Origin: Janthinobacterium agaricidamnosum NBRC 102515 = DSM 9628
GTDB taxonomy: Bacteria > Pseudomonadota > Gammaproteobacteria > Burkholderiales > Burkholderiaceae_D
Direction: 5' to 3'
Assembly: GCF_000723165.1 (NCBI RefSeq)
Contig: NZ_HG322949.1
Coordinates: 226,771-290,770, forward strand
Length of the DNA stretch: 64,000 nt
The notes under the pieces are model-generated. The model made no database searches. It had not been told where the DNA came from and saw nothing but the letters and a program-made list of their open reading frames with translations. This document shows positions 1 to 9,828 of this stretch, piece by piece; the stretch's first letter is position 1; every line of letters starts with the position of its first letter. A program made the translations under genes and the position numbers.

Positions 1-57
1 GCATTGCTGGAACAGATGAGAAGCGCACTGGAATGGCCAGGCAAGATCGCGGCCTAA
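1..57 (+). CDS. 3' end of an unidentified gene
   Basis: The first 57 bases are an open frame on the plus strand that ends in TAA and would encode the last 18 residues of a protein (ending GKIAA). The window starts inside it, so the family cannot be named. It converges on the DctA gene, 17 bases away, and there is no clear terminator between them. The frame is supported only by the absence of stops and plausible codon use. Confidence 0.4.
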   Translation, partial: ALLEQMRSALEWPGKIAA

Positions 58-74
58 TCATTCGGACCGGACGA

Positions 75-1367
75 TCAAGCCGTGCCTGCGGGGCCAGGTT
101 CGCGGGCCTGCGGCGGACCGCCCAGCGCCAGGCGCATCGCATCGCGGTCCAGCTTGCCTTCCCAGGCCGACACCACCACCGTGGCCACGCCGTTGCCGGT
201 CACATTGGTCAGCGCGACGCATTCGCTGAGGAAGCGATTGACGCCGAGGATCAGCACCAGTCCCGCCACCGGCACCGCCGGCACCACGGCCAGCGTCGCC
301 GCCAGCGTGATGAAGGCGGCGCCGGTGACGCCGCTGGCGCCCTTGGACATCAGCATGGCGATGGCGATGATGCTCAATTGCTGGCTCCAGCTCAGTTCGA
401 TATTCAGCGCCTGGGCGATGAACAGCACGCCCATCGTCATGTAGATATTGGTGCCGTCCAGGTTGAACGAATAGCCGGTTGGTATCACCAGTCCGACCAC
501 CGATTTGGCGCAGCCCATTTTTTCCAGCTTGGACATCATTTGCGGCAATACCGATTCGCCGGAACTGGTGCCCAGCACCACCAGCAATTCTTCCTTGATG
601 TAGGCGAGGAAGCGGAAGATGCTGAAGCCGCACCATTTGGCGATGCCGCCCAGCACGATGACGACAAACAGGAAACACGTCAGGTACAGCGTGAAGATCA
701 GTTTCAGCATCGGTATCAGCGACACCACGCCGTATTTGCCGATGGTGAAGGCGATCGCGCCGAACGCGCCGATCGGCGCAAGGCGGGTGATCAGCTTGAC
801 GATGCCAAACAATACTTGCGACAAACCGTCGATCCAGTCATTGATACGCTTGCCTGTTTCACCCAGCGCGCTCAAGGCGACGCCGAACAGGATCGCCACC
901 ACCAGGATTTGCAGGATGTCGCCCTGCACGAAGGCCGATGCCAGCGTGTCGGGAATCAGGTGCAGGAAAAATTCGGTGGCGCCCGGGCCGTGCGCCTTCG
1001 ATACGTACGAGGCGACCGCCTTGGCGTCGAGCGTGGCCGGATCGATATTGAAGCCGGCGCCGGGCCGCAGCAGATGCGTCGCGGCCAGGCCGATCAGCAG
1101 CGCGAAGGTGGACACGATTTCAAAATAAATGAACGCCTTGCCGGCCACGCGGCCCAGTTGGCCGACGCCTTTCATGCCGGCGATGCCGCTGACCACGGAA
1201 CAAAAGATGATCGGTCCGATGATCATCCGTATCAGCTTGACGAAGCCGTCGCCGAGCGGCTTCATGTCGGCGCCGACGGATGGCGCGACATGGCCCAGCA
1301 CGATGCCGATCGCGATGGCGACCAGCACCTGGAGGTAGAGTTTATCCAGATGAAGTTTGCGTAGCAT
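75..1367 (-). CDS. dctA: C4-dicarboxylate/proton (sodium) symporter DctA
   Basis: Inner-membrane carrier of the DAACS family that imports succinate, fumarate or malate with cations. The 430-residue product has the DctA-type N-terminus ([17 protein letters not shown], then [19 protein letters not shown]), the serine-rich re-entrant motif GTSSGES, and the substrate/ion segment [15 protein letters not shown] followed by LGVNRFLSE and NVTGNG. I chose ATG 1367 because GGAG lies just upstream; an in-frame TTG at 1385 gives six more residues and overlaps that ribosome site. It lies 67 bases downstream of an amidase gene on the same strand, so the two may be co-transcribed. A second, more distant DAACS carrier is at 24922-26232. 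Confidence 0.93.
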   Translation of the reverse strand: MLRKLHLDKLYLQVLVAIAIGIVLGHVAPSVGADMKPLGDGFVKLIRMIIGPIIFCSVVSGIAGMKGVGQLGRVAGKAFIYFEIVSTFALLIGLAATHLLRPGAGFNIDPATLDAKAVASYVSKAHGPGATEFFLHLIPDTLASAFVQGDILQILVVAILFGVALSALGETGKRINDWIDGLSQVLFGIVKLITRLAPIGAFGAIAFTIGKYGVVSLIPMLKLIFTLYLTCFLFVVIVLGGIAKWCGFSIFRFLAYIKEELLVVLGTSSGESVLPQMMSKLEKMGCAKSVVGLVIPTGYSFNLDGTNIYMTMGVLFIAQALNIELSWSQQLSIIAIAMLMSKGASGVTGAAFITLAATLAVVPAVPVAGLVLILGVNRFLSECVALTNVTGNGVATVVVSAWEGKLDRDAMRLALGGPPQAREPGPAGTA

Positions 1368-1434
1368 GGTGGTCTCCGTGTGCAATCGATGCAGTCTTTA
1401 TTGTTATGGGAAGGACGATCAGGGTTGCTGGCGT

Positions 1435-2727
1435 TCAGCCGGCAAGCGTCGCATGGACCGCTTGCGCCGCCGCGATCAGGCCGGCATCGTTGCCGCGGCA
1501 GCCGATCAGCGACAGGCCGACGGGCGCACCGTCGATTTGTATCCACGGCATGCTTACTTGCGGCAAGCCGGCCAGGCCGGCGATGCACAGCAGGTGTTGC
1601 GCATTGATCCGGTGATGGTCGAGCGTGGCGTCGCTCGCATCGCATAGCGGGGCGATGTCGGGCGCGGTCGGCAGCAGCAGGAAGTCGTGCAATCCCGGCA
1701 GCAAGGCTGTCAGCGTGGTCATCGCTTGTATGCGCACAATTTGTTGACTGGAAACGTCTTGCCGCGTCACCGCTGCCGCGTTGTCAAAACGGCGCCGCAC
1801 GTCGGATCCCAGGCTGTCGCCGTGCGCGGTGACCCAGGCGCCGTGCTGTTGCCAGATTTCAGCCGATTGCAGCACCCGATGCGCTTGCGCCCATGGCGGC
1901 AGTGGCAATCGTCCCGATGGCACATGCCGCTTGTCGAAGCGCGCGGCCAGGTCGGCCAGCGCCGCTTCAAACGCGCGGTTGACGGCGGGCGAGCACCCGG
2001 CCAGCGCATCGTCCGAGATATGCAGCACGGCAGCGTGTTTTGACGGTATCTCCTGCTGTGCCAGTACCTTGAATACCGCGCCCAGGCTGGCGCCGTCGGC
2101 GGCGAACCAGCCCACGGTATCGAAGCTGTGCGCCAGCGCAAAACAGCCGTTCTTGGCGATCACGCCCTGCGTCGGGCGTATGCCCCAGATGCCGCAATAG
2201 CTGGCCGGCAGGCGGCAGGAACCACCGCAATCGGTGCCGAGCGCGATATCGGCGTGGCCGGCCGCTACCGCGACGGCCGAACCGGACGACGAGCCGCCGG
2301 GGAGCCGCAGCGGGCTGGCCGGATTGACCGGCGTGCCGTAGTGCCGGTTGATGCCCATCAGGCTGAATGCCAGTTCGTCGGTGACGGTCTTGCCGACCCA
2401 GGCCGCGCCGGCGCCCAGCAGCAGCTCGATGGCCAGCGCCGAGCCGGACGCCGGCTGCTGGCCGGCCAGCCATGCCGGATTGCCGGCGCCGATGCGCTGG
2501 CCGGCCAGCGCGAACACGTCCTTGGCGGCCAGCCGCAAGCCGCCCAGTTCGTCGGAATAAATCGCTACCGGGGGAGCGATGCCGAAGCCCTCGCTGACGA
2601 AGGCGCCCGAATAGGCGGGCTCGGTCAGGGTGGCGGAGGCCATCCCGGTTGCGGAGTGAGCGTGGAGTATCATGATGCTGGAGTCTTTCGATGGATGCGC
2701 GCCGGGAATTCGGCCTTGCGCTGGCAT
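1435..2727 (-). CDS. Amidase signature family hydrolase
   Basis: Hydrolase of the amidase-signature family, which cleaves carboxylic amides with a Ser-cisSer-Lys triad. Numbered from the first ATG, the catalytic lysine is in LAAKD (K69), the cis-serine in PGGSSSGSA (about S147) and the nucleophile in GTDCGGSCR (S170). The block after it (LPASYCGIWGIRPT) is also typical. The product is about 400-430 residues, shorter than GatA; with no gatB/gatC nearby it is a metabolic amidase of unknown substrate. The start is uncertain: ATGs at 2727, 2673 and 2643 all lack a strong ribosome site. It precedes dctA on the same strand and is divergent from a LysR gene, so the regulator probably controls amidase plus carrier. 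Confidence 0.85.
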   Translation of the reverse strand: MPAQGRIPGAHPSKDSSIMILHAHSATGMASATLTEPAYSGAFVSEGFGIAPPVAIYSDELGGLRLAAKDVFALAGQRIGAGNPAWLAGQQPASGSALAIELLLGAGAAWVGKTVTDELAFSLMGINRHYGTPVNPASPLRLPGGSSSGSAVAVAAGHADIALGTDCGGSCRLPASYCGIWGIRPTQGVIAKNGCFALAHSFDTVGWFAADGASLGAVFKVLAQQEIPSKHAAVLHISDDALAGCSPAVNRAFEAALADLAARFDKRHVPSGRLPLPPWAQAHRVLQSAEIWQQHGAWVTAHGDSLGSDVRRRFDNAAAVTRQDVSSQQIVRIQAMTTLTALLPGLHDFLLLPTAPDIAPLCDASDATLDHHRINAQHLLCIAGLAGLPQVSMPWIQIDGAPVGLSLIGCRGNDAGLIAAAQAVHATLAG

Positions 2728-2836
2728 GTCGTCCGGCTATTATTGAAGGCGTAAAAAAACTGGACAAGCGAGCATTCGCAAAGGCTGTGTTTGTATTTTC
2801 CGAACGCCGGGCTGGCGCTGATGATGGAGGGAATAC

Positions 2837-3763
2837 TTGTCGACCCGTTATGAACTGACCGATCTGAAAATCTTTCTTGCCGTGGCCGACGAGGGCAGCC
2901 TGACGCGCGGCGCGTTGCGCTGCCACTTGGCGTCGTCGACGGTCAGCCTGCGCCTGAAGGGATTGGAAGACGCCGTCGGCACGCCGCTGTTCGTGCGCGA
3001 GCCGCGCGGCGTGACGCTGACGCAAGCCGGCTTGATCATGCTCGACCATGTGCGGCGCTGCAATGCGCAGCTGGAGCAGATGCACGCCGACCTGTCGCCG
3101 TTTGTCGCCGGATTGGCGCAACGGGTGACGCTGTTCGCCAACAACAATGTGATCAGCTCTTTTTTGCCGCACGACCTGGCGCGTTTTTTTGAAGCCAACC
3201 GGCAAGTCCGGGTCACGCTGGAAGAGCGCATGGGGACCGAGACCGTGGCCGCCGTTGCCAGCGGCCGCGCCGATCTCGGCATCGTCACGGTGACGTCCGA
3301 CGAACCGTCGCTGCAATTCATCCGATACCGCGAAGACCGCTTCGTGCTGGTGGCGCCGCGCTCATACGGTTTCGATGGCATGGCCGCGATGCGTTTCCGG
3401 CGCTGCCTCGACTATCCGTTTATCTCGCTGCAAAACGGCACCAGCCTGCATGCTTTTTTGACGAACCAGGCGTCGGCGCTCGGGCAGACGCTGGATATCC
3501 GGGTGCAGGTGTCCAGCCACCGTTCGATCCTGAACCTGGTGGCAGCCGGCGCCGGGCTGACCATCGTGCCGCTGTCGACCCTGGCCGCTGACGATCACCG
3601 GCAACTGGCGGTGATCGCGCTGGAAGACGAATGGGCCTTGCGCCACCATCGCATCTGCGTGCGCCGCGACACCTTGCAGCAGAATGCGATGGTGCGCACG
3701 CTGATCGATACATTGACGGTGTCGGCGCCGCTGTTTATGGTGTCAGCCGCAAGAAGTGATTGA
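2837..3763 (+). CDS. LysR-family transcriptional regulator
   Basis: A 308-residue LysR-type regulator with an N-terminal winged helix (about residues 5-64, with the helix-turn-helix around GSLTRGALRCHLASSTVS and PLFVREPRG) and a periplasmic-binding-protein-like effector domain (about 90-300). Translation starts at TTG 2837, which is decided by GGAGGG ending six bases upstream. It is divergently transcribed from the amidase-dctA pair across 109 bases, the usual arrangement for a LysR regulator and its target. Its last 29 bases overlap the 3' end of the convergent NadM/Nudix gene. Effector unknown; a dicarboxylate or an amide product would fit the neighbours. Confidence 0.92.
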   Translation: MSTRYELTDLKIFLAVADEGSLTRGALRCHLASSTVSLRLKGLEDAVGTPLFVREPRGVTLTQAGLIMLDHVRRCNAQLEQMHADLSPFVAGLAQRVTLFANNNVISSFLPHDLARFFEANRQVRVTLEERMGTETVAAVASGRADLGIVTVTSDEPSLQFIRYREDRFVLVAPRSYGFDGMAAMRFRRCLDYPFISLQNGTSLHAFLTNQASALGQTLDIRVQVSSHRSILNLVAAGAGLTIVPLSTLAADDHRQLAVIALEDEWALRHHRICVRRDTLQQNAMVRTLIDTLTVSAPLFMVSAARSD

Positions 3764-4775
3764 GTATATGAAAGTGGTCTTCAAAAAACTGTTCTTCCAT
3801 CGATAGCAGCTGGGCGATCGGCGTCCACTGGGCCAGCGCCGCGTCGTCGGACGCTGCGACTGCAGGTAACTGTTGCGTATTCAAATCGAAGAAGTGGGCG
3901 TGGGTCACCGTGCGGCCGCGCTGGCTGCGCTCGGGATGGTCGAATACCGCGACCTCGGCCAGCGCCTCGGTCAGCGATGGCGGCAAGACACCCAGTTGCG
4001 TCTCTTCGATCAGTTCCCGTATCGCGCCTTGCAGCAGCCGTTCGCGCTGTTCCAGGAAACCGCCCGGCAGCGCCCACAAGCCCTTGCCGGGAAAACCGTT
4101 GCGGCGTATCAGCAGCACATGGCCGGCGGTCTTGACGACCGCGTCGACGGTCGAAAAAATCGGTGGATACGGCGCGCTGCGCCATGCGGTCTGGTACGCT
4201 TCGACCGCCGCATGTTCCTGCACCAGCGCCGCATAACCGGGCAGCAAGCTCCATGCTTGCAGGTAGTGGCGTATCGCGGCCGGCACCAGTTCCTCGATCA
4301 CGCTCAGCGACACGGCCACATTTTCCGCCTCGAACAGGACGCGGCGGATGCGGGTGGCGTCGATAGCGGGACCGTCGGCGATGGCCACCTGGCGCCACTG
4401 CGGAAAGTGGTTCAGGTAATAGCTGGACGCATCCTTGAAATACGCGATCAGCGCGATGTTTTCCGCCTGCGGCGCGGCGCGTTCGACGGCCGCGCGCACT
4501 TCGCTGGCCCAGCGGGTATCTTCGTAATAATCGCGCACCGGCACGTAAGATACGCGCGGCCGGTCTTGTTCCGGCAGTGTGTTGGCGATCATCGCGGCCC
4601 GCTCCTGCCACGTGAACGGGTTCTTGGCGCTGCGTGCATGGAACGACGAGCCGAGCACCACCACCACGTGGGGCGCATTATCCAGCGCGGCCCTGAGCAA
4701 GGCCGCATGGCCATTGTGAAACGGCTGGAAGCGGCCGATCAGCACGGCGGCATCGGTATGTTGAACGGTAGTCAT
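3735..4775 (-). CDS. Bifunctional NMN adenylyltransferase / Nudix hydrolase (NadM-Nudix type)
   Basis: A 346-residue two-domain protein. The N-terminal nucleotidyltransferase (about residues 8-175) has the GRFQPFHNGH signature (14-23) and a C-terminal DATRIRR motif (139-145), as in archaeal-type NMN adenylyltransferases that make NAD. The C-terminal Nudix domain has the box G239-L261 (GFLEQ..E..REL.EE), with T where the consensus has G; in relatives this half hydrolyses ADP-ribose. The joint architecture is that of Synechocystis and Francisella NadM-Nudix proteins, implying NAD salvage plus ADP-ribose clean-up. I chose ATG 4775 because it directly precedes the conserved domain; an upstream extension has no homology-like sequence. 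Its 3' end overlaps the LysR gene tail to tail. Confidence 0.9.
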   Translation of the reverse strand: MTTVQHTDAAVLIGRFQPFHNGHAALLRAALDNAPHVVVVLGSSFHARSAKNPFTWQERAAMIANTLPEQDRPRVSYVPVRDYYEDTRWASEVRAAVERAAPQAENIALIAYFKDASSYYLNHFPQWRQVAIADGPAIDATRIRRVLFEAENVAVSLSVIEELVPAAIRHYLQAWSLLPGYAALVQEHAAVEAYQTAWRSAPYPPIFSTVDAVVKTAGHVLLIRRNGFPGKGLWALPGGFLEQRERLLQGAIRELIEETQLGVLPPSLTEALAEVAVFDHPERSQRGRTVTHAHFFDLNTQQLPAVAASDDAALAQWTPIAQLLSMEEQFFEDHFHILNHFLRLTP

Positions 4776-5123
4776 ATGTCGGTCTTTCAATATGTTGCGG
4801 TGATCGGCAATTGGCGGCCGCTGCCGAAGGCGCGCGAGCGGATCCGCACGATGGGTGCGGCCGTGTTGCCGGCAACGTCGCCGACGGTGACATTTGTTTG
4901 TGCGATGGCAATTGTGAGCCTGGGCTTCATGAATGGCAAAAAGAGCATTGCACATTTTCTTGAGTGGCGTCGTCCAATTGCAGCTTATTTTTCCGCGCCG
5001 GCAATTCACCGGCGTGCAACGCTCCCTGTGTGCCGGAGAAGGTCTTCATGTGGCAATGTTGTTTGCTCTGCAGCAATTGATCGCTTTCCATGGCGACGAT
5101 TTCCTTGACCTGCGCCGGCAGGA
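4776..5123. other. Intergenic region between NadM-Nudix and GGDEF genes
   Basis: A 348-base stretch between two divergent genes, so it must hold promoters for both. I see no convincing protein-coding frame. One small hairpin (CGCCGG, seven-base loop, CCGGCG; 4996-5014) lies in it. Nothing else recognised. Confidence 0.5.
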
Positions 5124-7478
5124 ATGAAACACTGCTGTCTATCTAACCATAAAAATCGCGCCATGGAGCAGGCACAACCCGACTTGAATTGGCAGGCGCC
5201 GGCGGAACCGGCGGATGAGCTGAAGCGTCTTGCCGCTTTGCACGCACTCCATTTCCTCGACGCGGCGTCGCAGCCGGAACTGGACCGTATCACGCGGCTG
5301 GCGGCGCGCCTGTTCGATGTGCCGATTGCGCTGGTGTCGCTGATCGACAAGGAACGCCAATGGTTTTTATCGCGGGTCGGACTGGGCACCAGCGAAACCG
5401 CGCGTAATATTTCTTTTTGTGGCCATGCAATTCTCGACGATGGGCCGATGGTGGTCGAAGACGCCTTGCTCGATGCGCGTTTCGCCGGCAATCCGCTGGT
5501 GACCGGCGAGCCGTATCTGCGGTTTTACGCGGGGCAGCCGATACGCAGCCGCCAGGGCCATGCACTGGGTACGCTGTGCCTGATCGACCGCCAGCCGCGC
5601 GGCATGTCGGCGCAGGATTTGCTGGCGCTGCGGGATTTTGCGGTGATGGTGGAACAGTATTTCCAGGCCAGCGAAGTCGACGCGCAAGTCAAGTCGGCGC
5701 AACTGCGCTACACGCGCTCGGAAGCGCTGCTCAATAATACCTTTGCGCAAGCCGCGGTCGGCATGGCGCTGCTATCGTTCGATGGCAAGTGGCTGCAAGT
5801 AAATCAGCGGCTGTGCGATATGCTCGGCTATCAGCGGGCGGCGCTGCTGAGTACCAGTTTCCAGGAAATCACCCATGCCGAGGACTTGGCGGGCGACCTG
5901 GCGCAAGTGGCGCAATTGCTGGCGGGACAGATCAGCACCTACACCATGGAAAAGCGCTACCTGCATGCGAACGGCAGCCATGTGTGGGCCGAATTGACGG
6001 TATCGCTGCTGCGCGACCATGCCGGCCATCCGCTGTATTTTTTATCGGTGATCAATGACATTGATGCCCGCAAGCATGCACAAATGGCGCTGGCCAGCTT
6101 GCACGGGGAATTGGAAAGCCGTGTCAAGATCCGCACCCATGAACTGGAAATGGCGCTGGCCCAGTTGCAACTGGCCAAGCAGGAAGCGGAAGCCAATGCC
6201 GAACGTTTTATCAGCGCCGCCGAATCGCACCTGGACGCCTACAGCCTGCTGCACAGTGTGCGCGATGACGACGGCAAGATCGTCGATTTCCGCTTCGAGT
6301 ATGTCAACCAGGTGGCGCAAGCCGTGCTGGGGCTGCCGCGCGAACAGATCATCGGCCGCCGGCTGTGCGAATTGCTGCCGCCACATGTCAGCGCCGGCAT
6401 GCTGGATAAATTCATCCGCACGGTCGACAGCGGCGAACCGCTGGCCGAACAATTCTGTCTCGACCTTGGCCATGGACCAGGGCAACTGCGCTGGATTTAT
6501 CACGAAGTGGTCAAGACCGGCGATGGCTTGAGCATCAGTTCCAGCGATATCAGCGAACGCATCCGCGCCGAAGAAAGTTTAAGGTTGAAGGAAGCGATGC
6601 TGCGTCAGGTCACCGATGCGATACCGGCGCTGGTGGCGTTTGTCGATGCCGGGCAATGCTACCGTTATTGCAACCGGGCTTATTACCTGTCGTTCGCCGC
6701 CGACGCCGCGCAGATCGTCGGCAGCACCATGCACGACTTCCTCGGTGAGGAGCAATACCAGTTTGTCCAGGAACACATCGAACGCGCCGTGCAGGGGATC
6801 TGCGCCGAATTCGATCAAAGCCGCTTGAAGGATGGCAAGTTGCGCCAGTTTGAAACCCATTATTTGCCGCAGCGTGAAGCGGAAGGGCAAGTCACCGGCT
6901 TTTATATCGTCGGCTGGGACGTCACCGAACAGCGCCTGCGCGAGGAAACCCTGCGCGACCGCGCCACGCTGGACCAGATGACGGGCTTGCTGAACCGTTC
7001 CGCCTTCATGGCGCTGCTGGAAGACCGGCTGCTGCGTTCGCCTTCCAGCAGCGACGGCGTGGCATTGCTCTTCCTCGATATCGACCACTTCAAGCAAGTC
7101 AACGACCGTTACGGCCATGCGGCCGGCGATGCGCTGATCAGGGAATTCGCCAGGCGCACCCGTGGCGCGGTGCGCGGCGCCGATATCGTGGCGCGCCTCG
7201 GCGGCGATGAATTTGTCGTGTTGCTGCCGCAAGTCGCGTCGCTGGAAGCGGCGGCGCTGGTGACGGAGAAAATCCGCGCCGCGATGCGCCAGCCGGTCAC
7301 GCTGCACGATAGCGACGGCATCGATTACCGGATTGCCAGCAGCATCGGCGTGGCCTACGCCGACGCCGCCGCGGCGCCGCGCTTCAGCGCCGCCGAGATG
7401 CTGGCGCGGGCCGACCAAGCGTTGTACCAGGCCAAGGCGGCGGGCCGCGATTGCTGGCGCAGCCAGGTGCTGAACTGA
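5124..7478 (+). CDS. GAF-PAS-PAS-PAS-GGDEF diguanylate cyclase
   Basis: A 784-residue soluble sensor that should make cyclic di-GMP. Order of domains: GAF (about 50-190, with ALVSLIDKERQWF and the typical FCGHAI), three PAS domains (about 200-325, 360-480 and 490-610, the first followed by a short coiled coil) and a C-terminal GGDEF domain (about 615-780). The active-site motif is GGDEF near residue 692, and RGAD five residues upstream matches the product-inhibition I-site (RxxD), so feedback control is expected. No transmembrane segment or EAL domain is seen. The start is unsure: the first ATG has AGGA very close, and an ATG 13 codons later (5163) has no clear ribosome site. Confidence 0.92.
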   Translation: MKHCCLSNHKNRAMEQAQPDLNWQAPAEPADELKRLAALHALHFLDAASQPELDRITRLAARLFDVPIALVSLIDKERQWFLSRVGLGTSETARNISFCGHAILDDGPMVVEDALLDARFAGNPLVTGEPYLRFYAGQPIRSRQGHALGTLCLIDRQPRGMSAQDLLALRDFAVMVEQYFQASEVDAQVKSAQLRYTRSEALLNNTFAQAAVGMALLSFDGKWLQVNQRLCDMLGYQRAALLSTSFQEITHAEDLAGDLAQVAQLLAGQISTYTMEKRYLHANGSHVWAELTVSLLRDHAGHPLYFLSVINDIDARKHAQMALASLHGELESRVKIRTHELEMALAQLQLAKQEAEANAERFISAAESHLDAYSLLHSVRDDDGKIVDFRFEYVNQVAQAVLGLPREQIIGRRLCELLPPHVSAGMLDKFIRTVDSGEPLAEQFCLDLGHGPGQLRWIYHEVVKTGDGLSISSSDISERIRAEESLRLKEAMLRQVTDAIPALVAFVDAGQCYRYCNRAYYLSFAADAAQIVGSTMHDFLGEEQYQFVQEHIERAVQGICAEFDQSRLKDGKLRQFETHYLPQREAEGQVTGFYIVGWDVTEQRLREETLRDRATLDQMTGLLNRSAFMALLEDRLLRSPSSSDGVALLFLDIDHFKQVNDRYGHAAGDALIREFARRTRGAVRGADIVARLGGDEFVVLLPQVASLEAAALVTEKIRAAMRQPVTLHDSDGIDYRIASSIGVAYADAAAAPRFSAAEMLARADQALYQAKAAGRDCWRSQVLN

Positions 7479-7496
7479 CGCGTATGCCAGGGGCGT

Positions 7497-8087
7497 TTAT
7501 TGCCGGATGACCTGGGCCAGCACGGCGTCGATAAATGCCTGCATCCGGCCTTCCGTGGTCAGGCTGGTTTGGTCATAGGAAAGTTCCTGCCGCCCAGAGC
7601 GTTGCGAATCGTAATACCAGCGGCTGACGTCGGCGCCGGTATAGATCAGGTACAAGGTGTCGGCATCGTCGGCGGGGACGATGGTGCCGGCCCGGGATTG
7701 ACGATCCAGTAACTGTACCGAACTGAAAATATTCTTTTTTGCCAGTGCGTCGGCCAAGCCCTTGTTTTCACGGTGACTGGCCAGCGCCTGCGTGGCGAAT
7801 TCCGCATCACTGATAAAACTCGGGTCATTGCCAAATTGCAAGTTGAAAGTTCTTGTTTTTTCCCGATAGCTGGTGTCTGCGCTCGGTATCGCGACGATCA
7901 GTTTTTTAGCGCTGAGCGCCCGTTGCAGCGGCACGACCTGGGCCAACGACTTGCCGTGTGCGGTTTCCACCGCTTGCATCAAGTCGTTCCTGGAATTGTA
8001 TTCGACGCCATTGTAGGTATAACTGGCGCAGCCGCCCAGGGCGAGTGCCGCCGCGACCATCGCCATTTTCAATAAGAGCGCTTTCAT
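7497..8087 (-). CDS. Putative lipoprotein
   Basis: A 196-residue protein with a signal peptide ending in the lipobox LGGC (cysteine about residue 22), so probably a lipoprotein. The mature part begins SYTYNGVEYNSR and has no domain I recognise; it is mostly alpha/beta-like with a YLIYTGADVSRWYYDSQRSGR segment. I chose ATG 8087 because GGGAGGG lies upstream and the signal peptide starts there. The ATG overlaps the TGA of the upstream secreted-protein gene (ATGA), implying translational coupling and joint function. Gene family unknown. Confidence 0.8.
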   Translation of the reverse strand: MKALLLKMAMVAAALALGGCASYTYNGVEYNSRNDLMQAVETAHGKSLAQVVPLQRALSAKKLIVAIPSADTSYREKTRTFNLQFGNDPSFISDAEFATQALASHRENKGLADALAKKNIFSSVQLLDRQSRAGTIVPADDADTLYLIYTGADVSRWYYDSQRSGRQELSYDQTSLTTEGRMQAFIDAVLAQVIRQ

Positions 8088-8788
8088 TGCACTACCCTCC
8101 CTTGGGCCGCCTGACATTTTTCGGCGCTGCTGCTGGCCGCGACGATGGTACCCAATTGGCACATCACCTGGCCCTTGTCCGCTGCGGCGCGGGCGGAAAC
8201 CGACGGCTGCGGCTGCAATCGCGGGAAGTAAGCGGTTCTCAAGGCTGCGGCGGTTTGATTGCACAAGGGTTCATCGGAGACGGTGTATTCCGGTACCAGG
8301 ATACAAGTACCCAGCGCGTGGCCGAAGCGGTCGCGCCGCACTTGCTGGTAACTCTTGATACTGCCATCGGCAAATTGCAGTGTGTAGTTGAAGCGGAACT
8401 GCGTCTTGGCCGGCGTGTCGAGCGCCGCGCCGGCCGCCCTGCCGGCCAGCTCCGCGGCCCGGTGCTTGGCGCGCGAATAATTGCCTTCCTTTTCAGCTTT
8501 GTCCAGATAGTCCGCCGAGGCTTGCGCGGCGCCCTTATCGGCGTGAATGGTGGTGGCGGGCGTCGATTCGTCGACGCCGGGATTGTCGACCACGGTGGCG
8601 AAGGTGTCCGGCGCTGCCAGTTCGACGATATAGCGCTGTTGTATCAACTTCTTGTCGGATGGCGCCAGGCCGTTCCATGCCAGTTGCGATACCCGGATCG
8701 CGTCCTGCGCCATGGCGCCGCCGCACAGCGCCAGCGCCCATATCGCCAGCAGGCTGGCTCTGGCAGGTTTATTCCATATTGTATGCAT
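8084..8788 (-). CDS. Secreted protein of unknown function
   Basis: A 234-residue protein with a signal peptide (basic start, ALALCGGAMAQ, cleavage likely after AMA or AQ) and no recognised domain. The mature part has an alanine-rich stretch with KHRAAELAGRAAG and paired cysteines (GTCILV, EPLCNQ, VMCQL, EKCQ) that may form disulfides. It is the first gene of a two-gene unit with the lipoprotein that follows; the stop and next start overlap by four bases. The pair looks like a periplasmic/outer-membrane unit, but I do not recognise it. Confidence 0.78.
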   Translation of the reverse strand: MHTIWNKPARASLLAIWALALCGGAMAQDAIRVSQLAWNGLAPSDKKLIQQRYIVELAAPDTFATVVDNPGVDESTPATTIHADKGAAQASADYLDKAEKEGNYSRAKHRAAELAGRAAGAALDTPAKTQFRFNYTLQFADGSIKSYQQVRRDRFGHALGTCILVPEYTVSDEPLCNQTAAALRTAYFPRLQPQPSVSARAAADKGQVMCQLGTIVAASSSAEKCQAAQGRVVQ

Positions 8789-9069
8789 GATGGTCTCTTC
8801 ACATTAGTCCGGGAGTTTACCGGAATAAGCCGCCTTGATAAAAGTATCCTTACTGTAATATTTTCATCATAGTTGTGAACGGCGCATGCAGATGTTTGGC
8901 AAATGAAACAAGATGTTTTTCAATTGAGAAAGATGTATTCAATTGCAACCGGGCTTGCCTCGATTCTTCCTTGATCACTAAAAATAATCTTGAATGCCGA
9001 TAATCTTGCTACCATCGGCGGCCGCGCTGACGCGGCACACCTATGCGTACCATCCAATAATGACCATTC

Positions 9070-9828
9070 ATGACTGAACACCTGCTGCTGCAAACCGTGC
9101 TGAACCTGGGACTGGGCGTGCTGCTGGGCGCCATCGGCGGCTTGCTGGGCATCGGCGGCGGCTTGATCGCGATTCCGGTCCTGGGATTTTTGTATGGCAT
9201 GGAGCAGCACCTGGCGCAAGGCACGGCGCTGGTGATGATCGCGCCGAACGTGCTGATCGGCTTCGTCCGCTATCGGCAGCGCAATGTCATCGACTTGCGC
9301 GCGACCGCCGGCATGTGTGTGCTGGCGGTGTTATCGGCCGGACTGGCTGCGCATTTCGCGTCGCGCGTATCGTCCGGACAATTGCGGTTCGGTTTCGCCT
9401 GTTTCCTGATCGTGCTGGCGCTGTATTTCATCCGGCAAATACGAAGCCGGCCGCTGGCCAAGGCGGCGACGCCGTTGCCGGAGCGCTATCTGCCGCTGGT
9501 CGGCTTGCTCAGCGGCGCCATGTCCGGCCTGTTCAGCATCGGCGGCGGCATGGTCGCCGTGCCGGTGCTGGCCAGCCTGTTCGGTTGGCAGCAGACCAGG
9601 GCGCAGGGCGTGGCGCTGGGGCTGGTGATCCCCGGCTCGGTGGTGGCGCTGTTCAGCTATGCGCAGGCGGGTTATGTCAACTGGCAAGTCGGCATTGCGC
9701 TGGCGCTGGGCGGCTTGCTCAGCGTGTCGTGGGGCGTGGCGCTGGCGCACCGGCTGCCCGCCGCGTGGCTGCGGCTGGCATTTTGCTCGGTGCTGATCGT
9801 CACCGCCACGCTGCTGTTAGTGCATTAA
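9070..9828 (+). CDS. TauE/SafE-family membrane exporter
   Basis: A 252-residue integral membrane protein of the TauE/SafE (DUF81) family, associated with export of sulfite, sulfoacetate or other small anions. It shows the internal repeat of this family: GLLGIGGGLIAIPVL (about 27-41) and LFSIGGGMVAVPVL in the second half, each in a long hydrophobic hairpin. About seven to eight membrane segments are expected. The start has no strong ribosome site. The stop overlaps by four bases with the stop of the convergent outer-membrane protein gene. No sulfur genes lie nearby, so the substrate cannot be inferred. Confidence 0.9.
   Translation: MTEHLLLQTVLNLGLGVLLGAIGGLLGIGGGLIAIPVLGFLYGMEQHLAQGTALVMIAPNVLIGFVRYRQRNVIDLRATAGMCVLAVLSAGLAAHFASRVSSGQLRFGFACFLIVLALYFIRQIRSRPLAKAATPLPERYLPLVGLLSGAMSGLFSIGGGMVAVPVLASLFGWQQTRAQGVALGLVIPGSVVALFSYAQAGYVNWQVGIALALGGLLSVSWGVALAHRLPAAWLRLAFCSVLIVTATLLLVH

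Noticed and set aside
221..226. GSFTGA in DctD (protein positions) as a loss of sigma-54 contact
   Set aside because: Ser at the second position is found in functional NtrC-family activators; not evidence of inactivity.
33..1364. Long plus-strand open frame of 443 codons opposite dctA
   Set aside because: It is an antisense shadow of a clear DctA gene, with His/Gln/Asp-rich low-complexity translation typical of G+C-rich antisense frames. The same applies to many long frames opposite gyrB, dnaN, the RND pump and the TonB receptors.
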